The notes below the pieces were generated by a model. It made no database searches, had not been told where the DNA came from, and saw nothing but the letters and a program-made list of their open reading frames with translations. The position numbers and the translations under genes were made by a program. From JACVRW01 sp963813495 (GTDB lineage: Bacteria > Actinomycetota > Thermoleophilia > Solirubrobacterales > Thermoleophilaceae), in the NCBI GenBank assembly GCA_963813495.1, contig CAWEZC010000010.1:248001-312000 (forward strand): a stretch of DNA of 64,000 nucleotides. The letters run 5' to 3'. This document shows positions 34,420 through 43,647 of the stretch, in pieces (within the stretch, counting starts at the first letter, position 1; each line of letters begins with the position of its first letter).

Positions 34420-34460
34420 TTGCCCTCTGGAAGGCTACGGGCGGCTTCGGTGGGCAGATC

Positions 34461-35426
34461 TCACAGAGCGACGACTCGGCCCGTGCCCGCGCTCTCGTAG
34501 AGCGCGGCGATGGTGCGGGCCTGGCCCACGGCGTCCTCGCGGCCCAGCAGTGGCGGGCGCTCGCCCGCCGCCGCAGCCGCGAAGTCGCGCAGCTCACACG
34601 CGTAGGGATCGTCCTCGTCGGTCCGAACCGCTTCCACCGAACCGTCGGGGCCGCGCACCTCGATCACCGGCTCGCGCGAATGCCAGGGGTCGTCCATGAA
34701 CAGCGAACCCTCCGAGCCCACCACCTCGAGCTCGTCCCGGGCGGCCGAGTCGAGGGCACAGTCGAACTGGGCGAGCACGTCGTCCGCCAGGCGCAGGGTG
34801 GCGGCCACGCGGACGTCGACGCCCTCGCCGCCCAGCACCTGCCGGGCTGCCAGCTCGAGCGGCTCGCCCGCCACCAGGCGCGTGCCGCTCACGCAGTAGC
34901 AGCCCACATCCATGAGCGCCCCGCCCTCGAGCTCCGCCGACAGCCTCACGTCGGCCGCGTCGTCGAGCGGGAACGAGAAGGCGGCCCGGACCACGCGCAG
35001 CTCGCCGATCCGGGGCAGCAGCTCGACGAGCCGCCGCGCCTGGGGGTGGTGGCGCCACATGAACGCCTCGGTGAGCACCCGGCCGGCTCGCTCGGCCATG
35101 TCGAAGGCCCGCTCGACCTGCTCGGGATCGCGCGCCATCGGCTTCTCGCAGAGCACGTGCTTGCCGGCCTCGAGTGAGCGAATCGACCAGTCGACGTGCA
35201 TCGAGTTCGGCAGCGACACGTAGACGGCGTCGACATCCGGATCGGCGAGCAGCGCCTCGTACGAGCCGTGCGCCCGGCTGATCCCGAGCGAGGCGGCCTG
35301 CGCCTCCGCTCGATCCAGGCCGCGGGAGGCCACGGCCACCACGTCGACCTCGCCGACTTGGCGGGCTCCCGCCACGAGCTTCTCGTTGATGCGGGCTGTG
35401 GAGAGCAGTCCTAGCCTCAGCGCCAT
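34461..35426 (-). CDS. Gfo/Idh/MocA family oxidoreductase
   Basis: This 321-residue NAD(P)-dependent sugar dehydrogenase has an N-terminal Rossmann domain (LGLLSTARINEKLVAGARQV, VVAVASRGLDRAEAQA). The EKP motif is in HVLCEKPMARDPEQVE, and a C-terminal domain begins FMWRHHPQARRLVEL. It is closest in style to dihydrodiol/glucose-fructose oxidoreductase-like members. It starts 16 bp after the permease stop and is last in the ABC importer operon, so it probably oxidises the imported sugar or inositol. Confidence 0.88.
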   Translation of the reverse strand: MALRLGLLSTARINEKLVAGARQVGEVDVVAVASRGLDRAEAQAASLGISRAHGSYEALLADPDVDAVYVSLPNSMHVDWSIRSLEAGKHVLCEKPMARDPEQVERAFDMAERAGRVLTEAFMWRHHPQARRLVELLPRIGELRVVRAAFSFPLDDAADVRLSAELEGGALMDVGCYCVSGTRLVAGEPLELAARQVLGGEGVDVRVAATLRLADDVLAQFDCALDSAARDELEVVGSEGSLFMDDPWHSREPVIEVRGPDGSVEAVRTDEDDPYACELRDFAAAAAGERPPLLGREDAVGQARTIAALYESAGTGRVVAL

Positions 35427-35442
35427 GATGCGGCTGAGGCCG

Positions 35443-36680
35443 TCAAGCTCGTCCGGATTGCGCCTGGCGCCGGCGCGACAGCGAGTCGACCGTGACCGCC
35501 AGCAACAGCACGCCGCCGGTGATGAGGAACTTCTCGCCCGAGCCCAGTCCGAGCAGGCCGAGGCCGTTGTCGATCGAGGCGATCACGAGCGCACCCAGCA
35601 GCGCGCTCTTGATGTGCCCGACGCCGCCGAACAGCGAGGTCCCGCCGATCACCGCCGCGGCGATCGAGTAGAGCAGGATCTCGCCGCCGCCGGATCCGGT
35701 GTCGACCGAGCGCAGCCGTGACGCGAGCACCAGTCCGCCCACCGCGGCCATGAACGAGCAGATCGCGAACACCATGATCTTGATGCGGTCGACGTTGATG
35801 CCGGCCCGCCTGGCCGCCTCGGCGTTGCCGCCGACGGCGTAGACGTAGCGACCGAACTTCGTCCGTCCCAGCACGAATCCCCAGAACAGCAGGAAGAAGC
35901 CGACGACCAGGAATACGTAAGGAATCCCGCGATCCTCGTTGGCCACCCACACCACCACGCCGAGCACCAGCGCGAGGAAGGCGACCCGCAGGCCGATCAG
36001 CGCGAGGGCGTCGTGCTCGAGCTGCGCGCGGCGCCGTACACGCACTTCGTTGAGCTGGATGCCCGCGTAGATGAGGACGGCCACCAGCCAGAGGATCCAC
36101 GAGGTGGCCTCGGGCAGGAAGTCGTTGGCCAGGCCGATCATGAAGCTGTCCTGGAGCACCACGGTCCCGCGCGATCCGATCAACAGCAGCACCACGCCGT
36201 TCCAGGCGATCAGGCCCGCGAGGGTGACCACGAACGATGGAATCCCGATCTTGGTGATGATCAGCCCGTGGAACGTGCCGATCGCTATGCCGGATCCGAG
36301 CGCCAGCGCGATCGCGATCGGCGTGGACACCTGGCTCCCGTCCGGGATCAGCAGCACCGCGGCGATCACCCCGGCCACACCTGACACGTAGCCCACCGAG
36401 AGGTCGATCTCGCCCAGCAGCAGCACGAATACGATGCCCATGGCGATCGTCGTGTACGCGGCGGACTGGACGATCAGGTTGACGAAGTTGCCGGCGGTGA
36501 GGAAGCGGTCGTTCTGCGACTGGAAGACGATCGCGATGATGATCAGGCCGACGATGATCGGCAGCGATCCGAGCTGGCCGGAGCGGACGTCGGTCCACCA
36601 CTCGCGGACCGCGTCGCCGATGCCGCCGGACGTCGCGGTGGGGGCGGGGGGGCCCGACGGTGCGGGAGCGGTCGCGGTGC

Positions 36681-36684
<4 letters not shown>
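35443..36684 (-). CDS. Sugar ABC transporter permease (XylH/RbsC family)
   Basis: This 413-residue membrane protein of the BPD_transp_2 family has at least ten helices. The EAA-like loop is EIDLSVGYVSGVAGVIAAVL and the helix junction near the C terminus is AVIGGTSLFGGVGHIKSALL. An alanine/proline-rich N-terminal stretch precedes the first helix. GTG 36684 overlaps the ATPase stop (GTGA), so translation is coupled. With a xylose-type binding protein upstream and a dehydrogenase downstream, it is likely a pentose or related sugar importer. Confidence 0.9.
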
Positions 36685-37466
<782 letters not shown>

Positions 37467-37510
37467 TCAGAACTCTCCTCCTCGAACTGCGCCGGACTCT
37501 ACGCCGCGCG

Positions 37511-37537
37511 GCCCCGGGGCGCGATGCGCCCCGGGGC
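37511..37537 (-). terminator. Perfect intercistronic hairpin between binding-protein and ATPase genes
   Basis: GCCCCGGGGCGC pairs perfectly with GCGCCCCGGGGC around GAT. It sits just after the binding-protein stop (37556) and before the ATPase start (37466). There is no U tract. Such hairpins often protect the upstream message or cause partial termination, giving more binding protein than transporter. Confidence 0.6.
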
Positions 37538-37555
37538 TTGCGGTGGAGAGTGTTC

Positions 37556-38659
37556 CTACAGGCCGAGCTCCTCACACTTGGCCGCGACCTTCCCGGCGCA
37601 GACGTCCTCCTTGGTCGGGTAGTCGGGGTTGCCGAAGTACTCGCCGATGTTGTCCTTGGTCACCGGGACGGGCTCGAGCAGCACGCTCGGGACCTCCTCG
37701 GTGCCATTGTCGACCGGCGTGGTCTCGGCAGTGGGCTCCTCGCCCTTGGCCAGCGCGATCGCCAGGTCAGCGGCAGCGTCGGCCTCCTTCTCGATCGCCT
37801 TGTAGACGGTCATGCACTGATCGCCGTTGACGATGTTCTGAAGCCCCTCGAGCGTGGCGTCCTGCCCGGTCACCGGGATCTGCGGCAGCTTGCGCTGCTT
37901 CAGAGCCGAGATGGCCGCGTTGCCGAGGCCGTCGTTGGCGGCCAGCACCCCGTCGACGTTGTTGCCCGCCTTCTGCAGCATCTGCTCGAAGATCGTCAGA
38001 GCCTGCTGGTTGTCCCAGTCGGGCACGGACTGGTCATCGACCTTGGTCCAGTCGCCGGACTCGAACTTCTTGTCGATCACCGAGTCGTAGCCGTTCTTGA
38101 ACAGCGTGGCGTTGTTGTCCGTCGGCGAGCCGTTGAGGACGGCCACGGCCGCCTTCTTGTCGCCGATGCAGTCGACCAGCCCCTGACCCTGCAGTTCGCC
38201 GACCTTCTCGTTGTCGAACGAGACGTAGTAGTCCGTCGCGTCCGTGTCGAGGGTCAGACGGTCGTAGTCGATCACCTTGACGTCCTGGGACTGCGCGTTG
38301 GCCGCGATGGCCGCGCCCGAACCCGAGTCGAGGTTCACCAGCAACAGCACGTTCGCGCCGTTGGTGATCATCTGCTCGGCCTGCTGGGTCTGGGTGGCCT
38401 TGTCGCCCTCCGCGTTCTGGATGTCGGCGTCCACGCCCGCGGCCTTGAAGGCCTTCTGCAGCGCGGGTCGATCCACCGTCTCCCAGCGCACAGAAGACTG
38501 TGAGTCGGGCAGCAGCACACCGACCTTGGGCGTATCGCCTCCGCCTCCGTCGCCTCCGCCGCCACCTCCATCGTCGTCGTCGTCGCCACAGGCGGCCAGT
38601 CCGCTCATGGCCAGGGCGCCGGCCGCAGCCAGCGCCAAGAACGTCTTCCTCTTGGACAC
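37556..38659 (-). CDS. Sugar-binding lipoprotein of the ABC importer (XylF-like)
   Basis: This 367-residue periplasmic-binding protein has a lipoprotein signal ending LAMSGLAAC followed by an aspartate/glycine linker. It has a type I (LacI-like) sugar-binding fold: VGVLLPDSQSSVRWETVD, NVLLLVNLDSGSGAAI, DNEKVGELQGQGLVDCIG and GVLAANDGLGNAAISALKQR. The pattern resembles D-xylose-binding proteins. GTG 38659 is chosen because AGGAGG precedes it and the signal peptide starts there; an ATG at 38704 would overlap the regulator stop (ATGA). It is the first transporter gene of the operon. Confidence 0.9.
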   Translation of the reverse strand: MSKRKTFLALAAAGALAMSGLAACGDDDDDGGGGGGDGGGGDTPKVGVLLPDSQSSVRWETVDRPALQKAFKAAGVDADIQNAEGDKATQTQQAEQMITNGANVLLLVNLDSGSGAAIAANAQSQDVKVIDYDRLTLDTDATDYYVSFDNEKVGELQGQGLVDCIGDKKAAVAVLNGSPTDNNATLFKNGYDSVIDKKFESGDWTKVDDQSVPDWDNQQALTIFEQMLQKAGNNVDGVLAANDGLGNAAISALKQRKLPQIPVTGQDATLEGLQNIVNGDQCMTVYKAIEKEADAAADLAIALAKGEEPTAETTPVDNGTEEVPSVLLEPVPVTKDNIGEYFGNPDYPTKEDVCAGKVAAKCEELGL

Positions 38660-38700
38660 GTGTCCCTCCTCGTGATTGGGGTTGGATGCTTTCTGCACAG

Positions 38701-39906
38701 TCATGCCGCGGCCGCTCCTGCCACGCGCGCGGCCACCTCGTGCTCGGACTGCATGAGCACGAGGGCAAGGGCACCGAGCATGTTCGCCCGCTCGCCCAGT
38801 TCTCCCGCCACGATCTCCAGCCCGTTCGCCGCTTCGGGAAGCGCGTCGCGCTGGACGGCCTCCCGGAGCGGGTCGAGTAGGAGGTCGCCTGCCTCCCCGA
38901 GATCGCCGCCAATCACGACCATCTCGGGTCCGAACAGATTTATGAGCCCGGCCACCACGCCGCCCACCAGCTGGCCCGCGTCGCTGATGGCCCGCCGGCA
39001 GCCCGCGTCGCCTCCCAGCGCGGCGTCGATGATGTCGCGCACGGTCCAGTCGCCCTCGCGGCTGGCCTGTACCAGCGCCAGCAGCGCCTGCGTGGAGGCC
39101 AGCGTCTCGAGGCAACCGCGGTTGCCGCAGCGGCACAGGGGCCCCTGAGGGTCGACCACCACGTGGCCGATCTCTCCCGCGGTGCCGTGTGCACCGCGAT
39201 AGGGGCGGCCGTCGACCACCATGCCGGCGCCGATGCCGGAGCCGATCGACACGAACACGGCGAAACGCGCCTTGCGGCCCGCGCCCAGGGTCACCTCGGC
39301 GAGCGCCCCGAGGTTCGCGTCGTTGTCCACGTACACGGGCGTGCCGAGGCGGCTCTCGAGCTCGGTCGCGGCGTCCACGTCCACCCAGCCGGGCAGGACC
39401 GCTCCCTTGTGGAGCGCGCCGCGCTCATGGTCGATCGGCCCGGCGAGCGCGATCCCGGCGCCGAGCACGCGGTCGCGCTCGATGCCGAGCTCGGCGAGCA
39501 GTCGATCGACCTGCTCGGCGGCCAGGTCGAGCGCGCCGGTGGCGTCGTGGTCGACGTCGAGCTTGGTGCTGGTCTCCGCGAGCACGATGCGCGAGAGGTC
39601 GGAGACCGCCACCCGGAGCCGGTCGTGATCGAAGTCGATGCCCACCGCGGCGCCGGCCGAGGGGTCGAGGGCCAACAGCGCCGCAGGCCGGCCGGGCTGG
39701 CCCTCGCCGGCGAAATGGCCGGGTCGTTCGATCACGATTCCGCGCCGCTCCAGGTCGCTGACGAGCGTCGAGACCGTCGAGCGCGACAGGCCCGTGCGCC
39801 GGGCCAGTTCGGCCCTGCTGGCCATGCCGTTCACTCGGAGGTGATCCACGATGCGAAGACGGTTGAGCTCCCGCAGGGAACTCAGGGAGCCAGAGCCCGG
39901 TGCCAC
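38701..39906 (-). CDS. ROK family transcriptional regulator
   Basis: This 401-residue protein has an N-terminal winged HTH (ELARRTGLSRSTVSTLVSDL) and a ROK sugar-kinase-like domain. The ROK part has an ATP-binding-like VGIDFDHDRLRVAV, DNDANLGALAEVTLG, and the zinc motif CRCGNRGCLETLAS with GEIGHVVV. This is a NagC/XylR-type repressor that senses a sugar. GTG 39906 is the likely start. A TTG at 39942 is in frame but reads TTGACA, which may be a promoter element. The gene precedes the importer it probably controls on the same strand. Confidence 0.9.
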   Translation of the reverse strand: MAPGSGSLSSLRELNRLRIVDHLRVNGMASRAELARRTGLSRSTVSTLVSDLERRGIVIERPGHFAGEGQPGRPAALLALDPSAGAAVGIDFDHDRLRVAVSDLSRIVLAETSTKLDVDHDATGALDLAAEQVDRLLAELGIERDRVLGAGIALAGPIDHERGALHKGAVLPGWVDVDAATELESRLGTPVYVDNDANLGALAEVTLGAGRKARFAVFVSIGSGIGAGMVVDGRPYRGAHGTAGEIGHVVVDPQGPLCRCGNRGCLETLASTQALLALVQASREGDWTVRDIIDAALGGDAGCRRAISDAGQLVGGVVAGLINLFGPEMVVIGGDLGEAGDLLLDPLREAVQRDALPEAANGLEIVAGELGERANMLGALALVLMQSEHEVAARVAGAAAA

Positions 39907-39965
39907 GCTGCGGACGCTTCCAGGCCGATGGATTTTTGTCAAGGCTCGGACTAATGTAGGGCTGG

Positions 39966-39991
39966 TTAAGCGTTATTAAGTTCGGGTTAAG
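39966..39991. repeat. Three TTAAG direct repeats at helical spacing upstream of the ROK gene
   Basis: TTAAG occurs at 39966, 39976 and 39987, spaced 10 and 11 bp, in an AT-rich island between the ROK gene and the TadE-like gene. One-turn spacing of direct repeats suggests a site for tandemly bound regulator molecules on one DNA face. On the minus strand it lies upstream of the ROK/ABC operon. The binding protein is unknown. Confidence 0.4.
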
Positions 39992-40129
39992 GAGGAACTC
40001 GGCCGACGCCCTGTGGCTGGGTCGTGCGCGACTGCCACCACAGGGTCGCCCGCGGCTCCCGTCGCCGACTTTTCGCGGTTTGCGCGCAGTGTCGTAACGC
40101 GCGCGTGCCCACCGTTGCGTGTTCTCACC

Positions 40130-40140
40130 GTACGGTCGCG
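40130..40140 (+). promoter_or_regulatory. Shared -10-type element GTACGGTCGCG ahead of TadE-like gene 1
   Basis: GTACGGTCGCG ends 3 nt before the GTG at 40144 and is repeated exactly, with the same spacing, before the second TadE-like gene (42529-42539). It contains TACGGT (TANNNT). GTCGTAAC lies about 30 nt further upstream in both. Transcription from such a box would begin at or next to the start codon, so the mRNAs are probably leaderless. Confidence 0.5.
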
Positions 40141-40143
40141 TGC

Positions 40144-40700
40144 GTGGATTCGCAGAGCGGACAGGCGGCGGTGGAGTGGGTCGGCCTGCTGTTGTTGATG
40201 TCGCTCGGCCTGGCGGGCCTGCTCGCGCTGGCGCCCAGGGTGGAGGGGCGCAGCCTGGGCGGGGCGCTCGCCCACGCGATCACGTGCACGGCCGGAGGGC
40301 GCTGCGTCGAGCCGGCGCGGGCCGGACCGGCACCGCACGGCCCTGCTTTCGGCCTGGCGGCGGGCCGGGTGGTGCCGCGCGCGCGGTCGCTTGGCTCGCT
40401 CCCGCGCCCGGTCGTGCCGCGCGCCCGGCCCCGCGCCCGGTCGTGCCGCGCGCCCGGCCCCGTCCCTCGCTCCCCCGGCCGCCGCTTGCGCCCGACCGCG
40501 CGGCCGCGGCCTTCCAGGCCCTCCGCGGCGTCAAGCGCATCGCCGGTCGAGCCTGGATCGTCTGCCTGGGCTACAAACGGTTCCAATACGAGCGGGCGCA
40601 CCCCGAGGTCACGATCACGGGCCGGATGCCTGTGCGGGAGGCGCTGCGCATCGCCAACGCCTGTCTCAACCCGGCGGAGTTCCTGGGCGAGGAGGGCTAG
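40144..40700 (+). pseudogene. TadE/Flp-like secreted protein, frame broken by a 29-bp duplication
   Basis: The GTG at 40144 opens SGQAAVEWVGLLLLMSLGLA, a prepilin-like leader (G followed by QAAVE and a hydrophobic helix), then RVEGRSLGGALAHAITC. The frame is thrown off at the 29-bp tandem duplication (40401-40462). Reading with one copy removed gives a continuous 175-residue protein. Its C terminus has RIAGRAWIVCLGYKRFQYER and REALRIANACLNPAEFLGEE, ending at 40700. As sequenced, the product would be a different proline/arginine-rich tail. It is paralogous at the N terminus to the gene at 42543. Its 3' end overlaps the convergent LysR gene by 35 bp. Confidence 0.65.
40401..40462. repeat. 29-bp tandem duplication inside the TadE-like gene
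   Basis: Bases 40402-40430 and 40431-40459 are identical 29-mers, and the periodicity extends from 40401 to 40462. Since 29 is not a multiple of three, the extra copy shifts the frame. Removing one copy reconnects the prepilin-like N terminus with a cysteine-containing C terminus in the other frame. The unit is rich in CCGCG and prone to slippage. Confidence 0.85.
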
Positions 40701-41589
40701 CGTGCGGTGCGCGGTCCGACAGTGCCTCGAGGGTCGCGGCGAGTGCCGGGCGCCGCGCGGCCCCATGGCGGACCAGCGCCGACACGTGGCGGCGCGGCGC
40801 AGCGGGCTCGACCTCCGCGAAGCGAACGGCGTCCGAGCCCGAGCAGGCCAGCGCGGGGAGGAGGCCGACTCCGAGTCCTGATCCGACCAGTGTCTGGAGC
40901 AGCAGGGCGTCGTCGCTTCGGTGCACTATGCGGGGCGCAAACCCTGCTACGCGGCAGGCCTGCTCGAGCACGGCGGCGAACTGCGTGCCCGCCAGGCCGG
41001 CGATCCAGGCGGCCTCGCTGAGCGTGGCGAGCGGCACCCGTGCGCGGGCCGGATCGGCTCGGGGCAGGACCAGCCAGAGCGGTTCGGTCAGAAGCAGGTG
41101 CGACTCGAGTCCTCCGACCGGAGGCGGATCGACTCCTTCGTAGCTCTCGGACACCAGCACGTCGAGCGCGCCTGAGCGAAGCAGGGGGACGCCGTCCTCG
41201 GGCTCGTGCTCTCGGACCGTGCACGAAAGTTCGGGGTGACGCCCAGCCAGGTCGACGATCGCCGGCACCACCAGTCCGGCGGCCGCGCTGGGAAACGAGC
41301 CGATGACGATGTTGCCGCGAACGCCCTGGTCCGCAGCGGCGAGCTCCGCCTCGGCGGCGTCGAGCTCAGCGAGCACGTGGTCGGTGCGCGCCACGAGCCC
41401 ATGTGCGGCGGGCGTCAGCCGGACCCGGCGTCCGTCACGTTCGAGCAGCGTGACCCCGGCCTCGCGCTCGAGTTGGGCGAGCGACTGGGAGATCGCCGAC
41501 GGCGTGTAGCCGACCACTCTGGCCACCTCCGCGATCGTGCCGCGGCGCGACAGCTCGCTCAGGAACCTCAGTCGCCGAAGGTCGAGCAT
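40666..41589 (-). CDS. LysR family transcriptional regulator
   Basis: This 307-residue protein has an N-terminal winged HTH starting LDLRRLRFLSELSRRGTIAE, with recognition segment YTPSAISQSLAQLEREAG. A two-lobed LysR substrate-binding domain follows, with GNIVIGSFPSAAAGLVVPAI and GLGVGLLPALA. It diverges from a membrane protein gene at 41665; the gap has paired hexamer repeats that may be its binding sites. The inducer is unknown. Confidence 0.92.
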   Translation of the reverse strand: MLDLRRLRFLSELSRRGTIAEVARVVGYTPSAISQSLAQLEREAGVTLLERDGRRVRLTPAAHGLVARTDHVLAELDAAEAELAAADQGVRGNIVIGSFPSAAAGLVVPAIVDLAGRHPELSCTVREHEPEDGVPLLRSGALDVLVSESYEGVDPPPVGGLESHLLLTEPLWLVLPRADPARARVPLATLSEAAWIAGLAGTQFAAVLEQACRVAGFAPRIVHRSDDALLLQTLVGSGLGVGLLPALACSGSDAVRFAEVEPAAPRRHVSALVRHGAARRPALAATLEALSDRAPHASPPRPGTPPG

Positions 41590-41600
41590 CGTTCAGCTGA

Positions 41601-41638
41601 GCTTACGCTTACCGCAAGCCATCGGTGCTTGTGCTTGC
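41601..41638. repeat. Paired hexamer repeats in the LysR divergent region
   Basis: GCTTACGCTTAC (41601-41612) and GCTTGTGCTTGC (41627-41638) are two tandem hexamer pairs 26 bp apart, immediately upstream of the LysR start at 41589. GCTT-N5-AAGC (41607-41619) forms a small dyad between them. This is a plausible LysR autoregulatory site. Confidence 0.4.
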
Positions 41639-41664
41639 TCTCTCGCGGTCCAATACTGCGCTGA

Positions 41665-42357
41665 ATGGCCGGTCGCCCCCGCAGGGAACCTGACCGCGAG
41701 AGCGATCGCTACGAGCCGCTACCGGGCTTCGTCGAGCTGCCCCGCTGGGTCTGGCGCAGGATGGGACGCCGCCTGCGGATAGCGACCGGCGTCGTTCTGG
41801 CCGCCGCGGCCGTAGCGGCGATTCCGCTGGCACTCGAGATTCGCGAGTCCAACGAGCAACGCGCCGAAGCGGAGAGCCGCGAACGAACCGAACGCCGCGT
41901 GCGGCTCGTCCGCGAGCTGCGGGCCGAGCAGCGACCGCGCTTCGGGCGCTTCGTCTCGGCGCCGCCTACGGGGGCGCCGCAGGAGGACCGCCTCAGGGCT
42001 CGCGCACGACAGCTGAACGACCTATCGGCCGCGATCCTCGGCGACGCTCGCCGCCGCGTGCGCTCGGGCGAGCTCGAGGGATCGATCCGCCGCGTGACCT
42101 GCCGCCCGTTCCCTCGAACGGTCGACGGAGTGGGCGCCGAGCAGGACCTCTCGCGCAACCGCGGTCGCTACTCGTGCATCGCCGTGACGGCCGAGATAGA
42201 ACGCAGTGAGGCAAGCGTCGGCGCGCTGATCGGCCACCAGTACCGGGCGCAGATCGGGTTCGGGACCGGCCGCTACGCCTACTGCAAGATCTCCGGTCAG
42301 GCCGGGCCGGCCCGCGAGCAGCTCGTGACCACGCCGCGCGCCTGCGGCGGGGCCTGA
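41665..42357 (+). CDS. Single-pass membrane protein of unknown function
   Basis: This 230-residue protein has a charged N terminus with YEPLPGFVELPRWVWRRMGR, a membrane helix (RIATGVVLAAAAVAAIPLAL, about residues 40-58) and a charged helical segment. An extracytoplasmic domain follows with cysteines in RRVTCRPFPR, RYSCIAVTAE, AYCKISG and RACGGA. Four cysteines suggest two disulphides. No family is recognised. It diverges from the LysR gene, which may regulate it. A hairpin follows the stop. Confidence 0.65.
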   Translation: MAGRPRREPDRESDRYEPLPGFVELPRWVWRRMGRRLRIATGVVLAAAAVAAIPLALEIRESNEQRAEAESRERTERRVRLVRELRAEQRPRFGRFVSAPPTGAPQEDRLRARARQLNDLSAAILGDARRRVRSGELEGSIRRVTCRPFPRTVDGVGAEQDLSRNRGRYSCIAVTAEIERSEASVGALIGHQYRAQIGFGTGRYAYCKISGQAGPAREQLVTTPRACGGA

Positions 42358-42378
42358 CCGCCAGGCCCCGCCGCGGGC

Positions 42379-42421
42379 GTGGGCCCTTTGAATGCCGGAT
42401 ACGGGGACTCAGAGGGCCCAC
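42379..42421 (+). terminator. GTGGGCCCT hairpin after the 41665 gene
   Basis: GTGGGCCCT (42379-42387) and AGGGCCCAC (42413-42421) form a perfect 9-bp stem with a 25-nt loop, 22 bp after the stop at 42357. There is no U tract. It probably separates this gene from the second TadE-like gene. Confidence 0.4.
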
Positions 42422-42528
42422 CCCACCAAGCCCCGTGCGAGGTGCCCGGCGGACCCCGGGCGCGCACAGCCGGTGCAAACAGCGCACGAGGTCGTAACCC
42501 TGTGCACACACGTGTGCGCGCGTGGGTC

Positions 42529-42539
42529 GTACGGTCGCG
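42529..42539 (+). promoter_or_regulatory. Shared -10-type element GTACGGTCGCG ahead of TadE-like gene 2
   Basis: This is an exact copy of the element at 40130-40140 and again ends 3 nt before the start codon (ATG 42543). GTCGTAAC lies at 42491-42498, as upstream of gene 1. A palindrome CACACGTGTG (42507-42516) lies between them. The layout supports coordinated leaderless expression of the two genes. Confidence 0.5.
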
Positions 42540-42542
42540 CGC

Positions 42543-43520
42543 ATGAATGGCGAACAGGGCCAGGCTGCGGTTGAGTGGGTCGCGCTGGTCCTCTTGGTCT
42601 CGCTTGCCCTGGGCGGTCTTCTGGCGGTCGCGCCGCTGGTCGACGGCCGCTCGCTCGGCGGGTTCCTGACCCACCGGATCGCCTGTGCCGCGCGGGGTGG
42701 ATGCGAGGACGGCGACGCCGCGCTCGTCGGCGCCTACGGCCCGAGCGATGCGGCGCTGGTTCGCCGGCACGCGCCCAACCTCGTCTACGAGCCCGGCGAG
42801 CGGCAGATTCCGGTGGACTGGAGACGCTGCCGCAAGCCCTCCTGCGCGAACGCGCCCGATGACCGCGACCTGGACGTCCACGGCAGCGAGGCCGGTGCCC
42901 GGGCGACGGTATTCACGCACGTATTGCGCCGGGACCGGCGCACCTTTCTCCAGTACTGGCTGTACTACCCCGACTCCAACTCGACCTGGGCCGGCTCGGA
43001 CAGGGCGTGGGAGCTGGCCTGGCTGGTGCCGCGGATCCGGGGCATCGTGGATGAGGCACCCCGCTATCCGGGCTATCACGAGGACGACTGGGAGAGCTAC
43101 CACGTGCGCCTCGAACGCGACGGCAGCGCGTGGGTGCGCGCGAGTTCGCACGGCCGTTTCCAGGGCTGCAGCGAGAGCGAGTGCGAGGGTCGCTGGGTGG
43201 GCTCCACGGGCTGGACCCGCGTCTCGCGTGGCAGCCATGCCGGCCACATCCCGTTTCGCACCGAGGTGCGCCCGCGAGCTCCCGGCCCGGCGGGGGCGCG
43301 CGTGCCGCGCGGCAAGACACCCGGTGCCCCGCCGGTCCGCCTGCGCCGCTTGCCGCTCTACCCCGGGCCCGGCAATCGCGAGCGCTCGAGCAGCGCCGAG
43401 GGTCTGCGCCTGGTCCCGCTGGAGACTCGCGCCGAGCACCGCTACCGCCCGCTCGACCCCGGGATCAGTCCTCCGTGGCGAAAGGAGGTCTACGACGAGC
43501 CAGAAAGCGAGGGCTCCTGA
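42543..43520 (+). CDS. TadE/Flp-leader secreted protein of unknown function
   Basis: This 325-residue protein begins NGEQGQAAVEWVALVLLVSL, a prepilin-type leader with a glycine cleavage position, Glu at +5 and a hydrophobic helix. DGRSLGGFLTHRIAC follows, paralogous to the gene at 40144. The long exported domain has NLVYEPGERQIPVDW, RTFLQYWLYYPDSNST, YHEDDWESYHVRLER and GSHAGHIPF. This part resembles Vps62-like or DUF946-like beta proteins found on cell surfaces. It may be a pilus-associated or surface-displayed protein processed by a Tad peptidase encoded elsewhere. Confidence 0.7.
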   Translation: MNGEQGQAAVEWVALVLLVSLALGGLLAVAPLVDGRSLGGFLTHRIACAARGGCEDGDAALVGAYGPSDAALVRRHAPNLVYEPGERQIPVDWRRCRKPSCANAPDDRDLDVHGSEAGARATVFTHVLRRDRRTFLQYWLYYPDSNSTWAGSDRAWELAWLVPRIRGIVDEAPRYPGYHEDDWESYHVRLERDGSAWVRASSHGRFQGCSESECEGRWVGSTGWTRVSRGSHAGHIPFRTEVRPRAPGPAGARVPRGKTPGAPPVRLRRLPLYPGPGNRERSSSAEGLRLVPLETRAEHRYRPLDPGISPPWRKEVYDEPESEGS

Positions 43521-43647
43521 CGACCCGCTGCGAGCTGCCTCCACGCCGGCGCCCCGGGGCTGCCCGAGTGGGGCCCGGCTGCACCAAATCGCGCACACGT
43601 TCACAATCCCCGCAGAGGAGCGCCAAGCAGATGGAGGATCGACAGCT

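Noticed and set aside
39937..39942. TTG at 39942 as start of the ROK regulator
   Set aside because: It reads TTGACA and adds residues not typical for the family. GTG 39906 leads directly into the conserved GSLSSLRELNR segment.
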